Position numbers and translations under genes: made by a program. From Thermoflexales bacterium (lineage in GTDB: Bacteria; Chloroflexota; Anaerolineae; Fen-1058), in contig JAFGFO010000402.1 in the NCBI GenBank assembly GCA_016931085.1, positions 1-15,638 of the forward strand: 15,638 nt of DNA, in the 5' to 3' direction. The notes beneath the pieces were generated by a model. It worked only from the letters and a program-made list of their open reading frames with translations, was not told the origin of the DNA and searched no databases. How positions within the stretch are numbered: position 1 is the first letter of the stretch; each line of letters starts with the position of its first letter. This document shows, piece after piece, positions 13,701 through 15,638 of the stretch.

Positions 13701-15638
13701 GGCTACGTCGCCCGCTCCAGCACGGCTGGCGACAGGCTCAGCCTGGCCTTCGAGATGGGCTGGGTGATGGCCGGCTTTCACACCGGCCCAGGCGGCGGGG
13801 CGGCCGAAGTCCGCCTGGATGGGGCGGCGCGGGAGGTCGTGAACCTCTACGCGCCAGTCGAGGGCGTGCTGGAGCGCGTCTACACGGCGGCCGTCTCCTC
13901 GCCCCACACCCTCGAGGTGGTGGTGGCCGGGGGCGGAGCGGTCGAGCTCGACTTTATCGACACCTGGGCAGGGGAGCAGACGCCAGCCGGCCGCAGCGAG
14001 GCGGAGAACGTCCAATTGGTGCACACCGGCCGCTGGTGGCCGGCGGCGGCCAGCCCCAAGGCAAGCCTGGGGAGCTACCTGGTGGCGGCCAACCCCGCCC
14101 CTGCCGAGACAGCGGCCAACCTGTGGTTTGGCTTTAGCCTGTCTGAAGAAGCTGGGCACGATTCGCTCACCTACCTGGCGCTGACGGACCCGGCGCCGGG
14201 ACCCACCGAGGTCTTCATCGACGGCGCAAGCCGCGGCACAGTCGACCTGGCCTACCCGCTCGGCCGCCTGCTGCGCGCGTTCAGCTACACCGGCCTGGGC
14301 CCTGGCCCGCACGTGCTGCGCCTGGCCGGCTCGAATCGCACCACGGCCGACGCCTTCGACATGCCGGCCACGCCGCTGGCGGACTTTCCGGCCATCGAGT
14401 GGTACGACACCGCCCCGGCCTTTTCTGACCCTCAAGAGGGCGGCGTGCTGTCCACAGCGGCTGCCGGTGACCTGGATGGCGGCGGCGTGGTCGAGGTGGT
14501 GGTGGCTTCTCAGAACGGCCACCTGTACGTCTACCGCGGCGACGGCGTTGACACGGGGGGCGGCTCGCCGCTGCTGTGGAGCGCCTTCGTTGGCCTCGAG
14601 GCGGACGGGCCGGCCCTGGCCAACCTGGATGGGCAGGCAGGGGCTGAAATCGTCGTCGGCAGCAAGGAGGGCGTGTACGCCTTCCACGCCGACGGCAGCC
14701 CCTACTGGTTCACCGACACGATTTGGTCGATGTGGAAGGCGCCCCCCTGGGGCGTGCACTATCCCCAGGGCGGCGCCGCTATCGGCAACCTGGACGGCGA
14801 GGCGGGCCCGGAGATCGTCCTGACCGGTATGTACACGGGCAGCCTCGACTTTGAGTTGTTCGTCCTGGAGGCGGACGGACGGATCGCGTGGCGTTACCCG
14901 CTGGCCCGCAACACCTGGTTCAGCCCCTGGTACGCCACGCCGCCGGTCCTGGCCGACCTGAGCGGCGACGGGCGGCTGGACATCCTCGTCGCCCAACGCA
15001 ACACGCTCTACCTGTTCGACTATGCCCACGACACCCTTGCCTGGACGCGCTCCGTCACCGCCAGCTTGGGCGTCTATGGGGCACCGGCAGTGGCCGACGT
15101 GGACGGCGACGGGGGGCCGGAGATCGCTATGGCGTGGGATGGCCTGGTCGAGCTGCTCGACGCCGACGGATCGTTGGTGTGGTCGTATCCCACCGGCGGC
15201 ATCCAGCCCGGCTCGGTAGCCATCGCCGATGTGGACGGAGATGGCCAGCTCGAGGTTGTCGTCTCGATGAAGGTGGACAATGGCCCTGATCACCTGGATG
15301 GGCGCGTTTTTGTCCTCAACGCCGACGGTTCATTGCTGTGGAGCGCGCTGGCCGAGGACGAAGCCTCCGGCAGCGGGGTGTCGGTGCACGACCTGGACGG
15401 CGATGGAACCTGGGAGGTGATCTGGAACGGCGCCGACCAGGGACTGACGATCTTCCGAGGCAGCGACGGAGCGGTGCTGTTCAACGAGCCGGGCATCGAC
15501 TCGGGCACGATCCTGGATTACCCGATCGTGGCCGACGTGGACGGCGACGGGCACGCCGAGATCGTGGCCGGCGACCACGAGGGCATCTACGTCGTCGGCT
15601 GCGACGCCGCCTGGGGGCCGGCGCGGCCGGTGTGGAAC
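7710..15638 (+). CDS. Giant multidomain surface lipoprotein, 3' end beyond the window
   Basis: One frame runs from TTG 7710 to the last base without a stop: 2643 codons, C-terminus missing. The signal peptide ends in lipobox LVAC (Cys27). Residues about 45-410 form an unnamed domain with the motif NYERGLGEALEDHMHAFED (His204, Glu207) and two WC-x3-P-x2-C segments (231-260). Residues about 430-1380 are Ig/CARDB-like beta domains plus a helical part (about 1035-1150). Residues about 1391-1455 are an unusual repeat-encoded linker. Residues about 1457-2222 are three units of two beta-sandwich domains each, resembling sugar-binding-type modules (FVDGIYLGSVD, GPHTLVISV). Residues about 2235-2643 are an FG-GAP/VCBS propeller with eight DxDGDG-like calcium loops. 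An adhesion or ligand-recognition role at the cell surface is inferred. It is the last visible gene of the operon. Base composition is lower before about 8970. Confidence 0.9.
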   Translation, partial: MNTKCLQLGTSVLLGLGLVMGILLVACTAPPAPSPKPAPATVNVIEVPVFVLAYGGPDNLMERTQEIIAYLNAGATWRGDGKPYVRWKIYNDTVYIAKDMDMPPKIDDDTADYWSIYHKSVVLTSTTATTPITPNLCMLALEGEIRQVWLWAGDFAGFAEWTRNGPSGLIQTMSNNVPNCGVSLMTMGYNYERGLGEALEDHMHAFEDFFGRKFPNLFKHRSYHPGEDSDWCQQEPDACREWREKNSELSQWCNENPGECLDDLEVHYHSSEARFGYTDGARDADDIAQCGWAHIPPNITFQARKDLFPNWRYIYDYTGAVESSCTSWTLAGPGEPEVVSGATWGSTKEGFFRWWMQSIPPEWWAEFFAPPEFQVSITSVEQACGDLTDDREGFRRGFECGKLLLRDTLSHMDVQVSPDDPPMPGMLFSTPSSLLRPNSVWHAIEVPAAHSTSQLSASLAVSHTVLSGTLRAQWVTDAWVGGQFTDLSIPHAVVYDDDDMLIASGAVQARPIPPPAPAGGVGGGPALALAMGDLLHYTIEGPGSVSFYAPATEGLGAAGTWRTYTAQMQSDDNSVYGIGLRDAVVTVDGQDYTGTLVLVTQDPTTLRGLGHTLAPNLASTVTLALTDTLVHLSPGQLVSGALPPASDAANGLILSGFSGLVRIAERDADTDLVSLEGDFARSLALSLAPSRSVSSDGNPVAFTAQIHSNLTDTYRLAVDPPDNWRVEARVCSPQSTFCVPHSVLVTATPGLGAQPGDYAIPVGAVSYSDSTLFSSAVHTVTVFPWHGMQMTVTPDLWTTVPWGAADPIAPLGSINNGQAQIQGAAYTVDVTNTSSTSHTFSISIFSPHLPSEWLILGTRRAATTTITLPPGGVGRLGMYIAPEHLDSLPPGGTSYPFTIHAAMADNPALSKSVESTFWMPSVLFARVTVQPGAVYATPGGTATFDAIVSNAGNFTGPLWLSVTLPIITWTLNSDFQSVLYLAPGESLTQAVTVGTASGEIGQDYSIAVWNVSEGYFPRDYVVVRMVGPCVAQTDKAARAAGALSFGHEGQALSIALYNLTYQLDNLERHPGDPTWRGRVIEAVRRIAAPRSELQLANVEYPTAELEALMTDLFDNVTAADDTAAVAAFCAPMAGLADYLERLAARDVALSATPGAQVTLPGQPTTYTVALSSRGSVTTTYDLDVSYHPEPAEGRFTFYVSHFTLAPGASATTTLVVTPATTGVFPFTVAATAQEDPLIRREQAGLLRAVEALFELVGVEADPPWVEPGGNAATLYATIANVANVPLPLVADVQVLAQDGATLYTNTVPITLSPAIAPIRHALGSAGAGLWPTGTYTVAVSLPSPSFVPFVSPGAGGEGVLGVGQTLRASHGVRPALVPPGDVTVTTSITTEISNNKYQISNLESQVLMNDQRRMTKDQRVTRNSPLTIDNLQSTINNSSSFRPSGLASPLFQSTSGIVRHEEDTLIYSSGWSDSSVSYASGGKTKRSSTVNSTASLSFEGEWVGVGFATQPGGWSANVFVDGIYLGSVDTHSPFYDVTSRYYSLPSGPHTLVISVTGSGFDYVYLDYVDTWDGAQMPSGTFQESDARVYSSGWEPVGGTYGQHYRDGAHAWFPFTGESATYQAVAYDQGGQVRVYLDGAYRGTLDLYSAATVTRTFSFGGLPPGPHVLQISTYRGWGTLDAFATPGSPPFYQAPAHSGIARYEEDDPALRYDGVPLTQTATTWSVGAVGRLSGGYGAWSSAKGDAVSLGFDGTWVGVGLMTRPNAGKAEVFVDGVSRGLVDGYSRSEGVTSVYYAGLAAGTHTISVSVPYTRNTRSSGYAVYLDYIDTWDGSELPAGAFEEDDGRLFRSADWGRRSSSAASGGSYVLYGTNAWFPFSVPAGGGGDSVSVHLMASADGDKMGLYLDGRYLADAPLYATGLVSRSFHFGGLTPGPHVLQVSARRGTARLDAFSVPAVAAPPALVIRRLEEDHSDLHYNGAPLAQAPATWAEQVHNTASGGYVARSSTAGDRLSLAFEMGWVMAGFHTGPGGGAAEVRLDGAAREVVNLYAPVEGVLERVYTAAVSSPHTLEVVVAGGGAVELDFIDTWAGEQTPAGRSEAENVQLVHTGRWWPAAASPKASLGSYLVAANPAPAETAANLWFGFSLSEEAGHDSLTYLALTDPAPGPTEVFIDGASRGTVDLAYPLGRLLRAFSYTGLGPGPHVLRLAGSNRTTADAFDMPATPLADFPAIEWYDTAPAFSDPQEGGVLSTAAAGDLDGGGVVEVVVASQNGHLYVYRGDGVDTGGGSPLLWSAFVGLEADGPALANLDGQAGAEIVVGSKEGVYAFHADGSPYWFTDTIWSMWKAPPWGVHYPQGGAAIGNLDGEAGPEIVLTGMYTGSLDFELFVLEADGRIAWRYPLARNTWFSPWYATPPVLADLSGDGRLDILVAQRNTLYLFDYAHDTLAWTRSVTASLGVYGAPAVADVDGDGGPEIAMAWDGLVELLDADGSLVWSYPTGGIQPGSVAIADVDGDGQLEVVVSMKVDNGPDHLDGRVFVLNADGSLLWSALAEDEASGSGVSVHDLDGDGTWEVIWNGADQGLTIFRGSDGAVLFNEPGIDSGTILDYPIVADVDGDGHAEIVAGDHEGIYVVGCDAAWGPARPVWN
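8400..8489 (+). repeat. Two-copy WC-x3-P-x2-C coding repeat
   Basis: Within the giant lipoprotein, WCQQEPDAC (residues 231-239) recurs as WCNENPGEC (252-260) with a 21-residue period. Both keep Trp-Cys, Pro and the second Cys. In an exported protein this suggests two disulfide loops or a metal site. Confidence 0.7.
9246..9281. repeat. Second G-rich hairpin element read in frame
   Basis: CTCCCCC (9247-9253) pairs with GGGGGAG (9264-9270), followed by a second G-rich tail to 9281. The architecture matches the element at 5301-5338. It encodes a Pro-then-Gly linker (PPPAPAGGVGGG) in the giant lipoprotein. Confidence 0.65.
11288..11322. repeat. Heptamer tandem repeat (ACGTTTT type) read in frame
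   Basis: Consecutive 7-base units ACGTTTT, ACGTTTT, ACGTTTC, ACATTTT and a diverged ACGCTCG run without gaps. They are translated as RFTFYVSHFTL inside an Ig-like domain of the giant lipoprotein. The AT-rich run stands out against GC-rich flanks. Confidence 0.75.
11731..11788. repeat. Diverged third G-rich element read in frame
   Basis: A C-rich left part (CTCCCCTCGCCC from about 11731) and a right part with CCCCAGGGG followed by a GCCGGGGGTGAGGG tail resemble the two clearer elements, but pairing is degraded. It encodes a Pro/Ser then Gly-rich linker (SPGAGGEG). This assignment is tentative. Confidence 0.4.
11881..12024. repeat. Degenerate heptamer array read in frame
   Basis: Two runs of uninterrupted 7-base units are present. 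The first (11881-11922) has six units such as AAATATC, AAATAAC and AAATTTC. After 11 bases, the second (11934-12024) has thirteen, such as AACGACC, AACTCGC (twice), AATTGAC and AATTAAC, mostly AANNNAC. The array is AT-rich, translates to an Asn/Gln/Ser-rich stretch without stops, and separates the Ig-like part of the giant lipoprotein from its beta-sandwich units. Confidence 0.85.
12030..12045. repeat. Two tandem copies of TTCCGGCC
   Basis: TTCCGGCC occurs twice back to back, just after the heptamer array, and is also read in frame. It may be part of the same composite insertion. Confidence 0.55.
12078..14384 (+). repeat. Three tandem two-domain beta-sandwich units
   Basis: Units begin near 12078, 12801 and 13593, each opening with an EED-type motif (HEED, YEED, LEED). 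In each unit the first half ends in LDYVDTWDG, LDYIDTWDG or LDFIDTWAG, and the second half carries GPHVL. The 16-mer GGCCCGCACGTGCTGC is identical at 12699, 13503 and 14304, with spacings of 804 and 801 bases. This points to duplication of a unit of about 267 codons. Confidence 0.8.
14466..15590 (+). repeat. Eight FG-GAP/VCBS repeats with calcium-type loops
   Basis: Eight Asp-rich loops recur: GDLDGGG, ANLDGQAG, GNLDGEAG, ADLSGDG, ADVDGDGG, ADVDGDGQ, HDLDGDG and ADVDGDGH. Each is followed by an acidic residue and a hydrophobic strand (EIVV, EVVV). This is the hallmark of FG-GAP/VCBS beta-propeller blades. The last visible residues, GPARPVWN, resemble the end of such propellers, where I recall WNQH-type sequence following. 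Confidence 0.85.

Noticed and set aside
13590..15293. 567-codon ORF on the minus strand
   Set aside because: It lies wholly within the giant + strand gene, its translation is His/Arg/Val-rich low-order sequence typical of antisense reading of GC-rich DNA, and the + strand shows clear FG-GAP motifs.

Overview
The window looks like a chromosomal piece from a Chloroflexota-type bacterium (Anaerolineae/Caldilineae-like). This is an inference. It rests on coding DNA of roughly 50-67% GC by line counts, large secreted proteins built from DUF11-like, transglutaminase-like, beta-sandwich and FG-GAP modules, and several kinds of short dispersed repeat of a sort I associate with that phylum. No rRNA, tRNA, CRISPR array, integrase or transposase was seen. 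All four genes are on the + strand.

Region 1 (about 1-3891) holds one cytoplasmic protein of about 1225 residues: a NACHT-like STAND NTPase followed by a long HEAT-repeat array. Its P-loop is intact, but the acidic pair of its Walker B motif is replaced by Gly-Gly. A cluster of CTCTGTG-type repeats lies just upstream.

Region 2 (3892-4121) is a 230-base intergenic gap. It carries a perfect 14-bp palindrome, a good sigma-70-like promoter with an extended -10, and a strong Shine-Dalgarno.

Region 3 (4122-15638) looks like one surface-protein operon with gaps of only 27 and 21 bases. Its genes are: (a) a 982-residue secreted protein with a DUF11-like domain and a transglutaminase-like domain that lacks the catalytic cysteine; (b) a 196-residue lipoprotein with a DUF11/CARDB-like domain; (c) a giant lipoprotein that starts at a TTG and is still open at the window edge (2643 codons seen). 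The giant protein has an uncharacterised N-terminal domain with a Cys-pair repeat, several Ig-like domains, three tandem two-domain beta-sandwich units, and a C-terminal FG-GAP/VCBS propeller with eight Asp-rich calcium-type loops. Together the three genes look like an envelope-anchored adhesion or carbohydrate/protein-recognition system, not a metabolic one.

The most unusual theme is that the two large surface genes have absorbed at least six short repeats of normally non-coding type without loss of reading frame: a perfect 33-bp palindrome, three G-rich hairpin elements and two heptamer arrays. They are read as linkers or loops between folded domains. A lower-GC stretch (about 6350-8970) also crosses three gene boundaries, which suggests a mosaic or exchanged segment.
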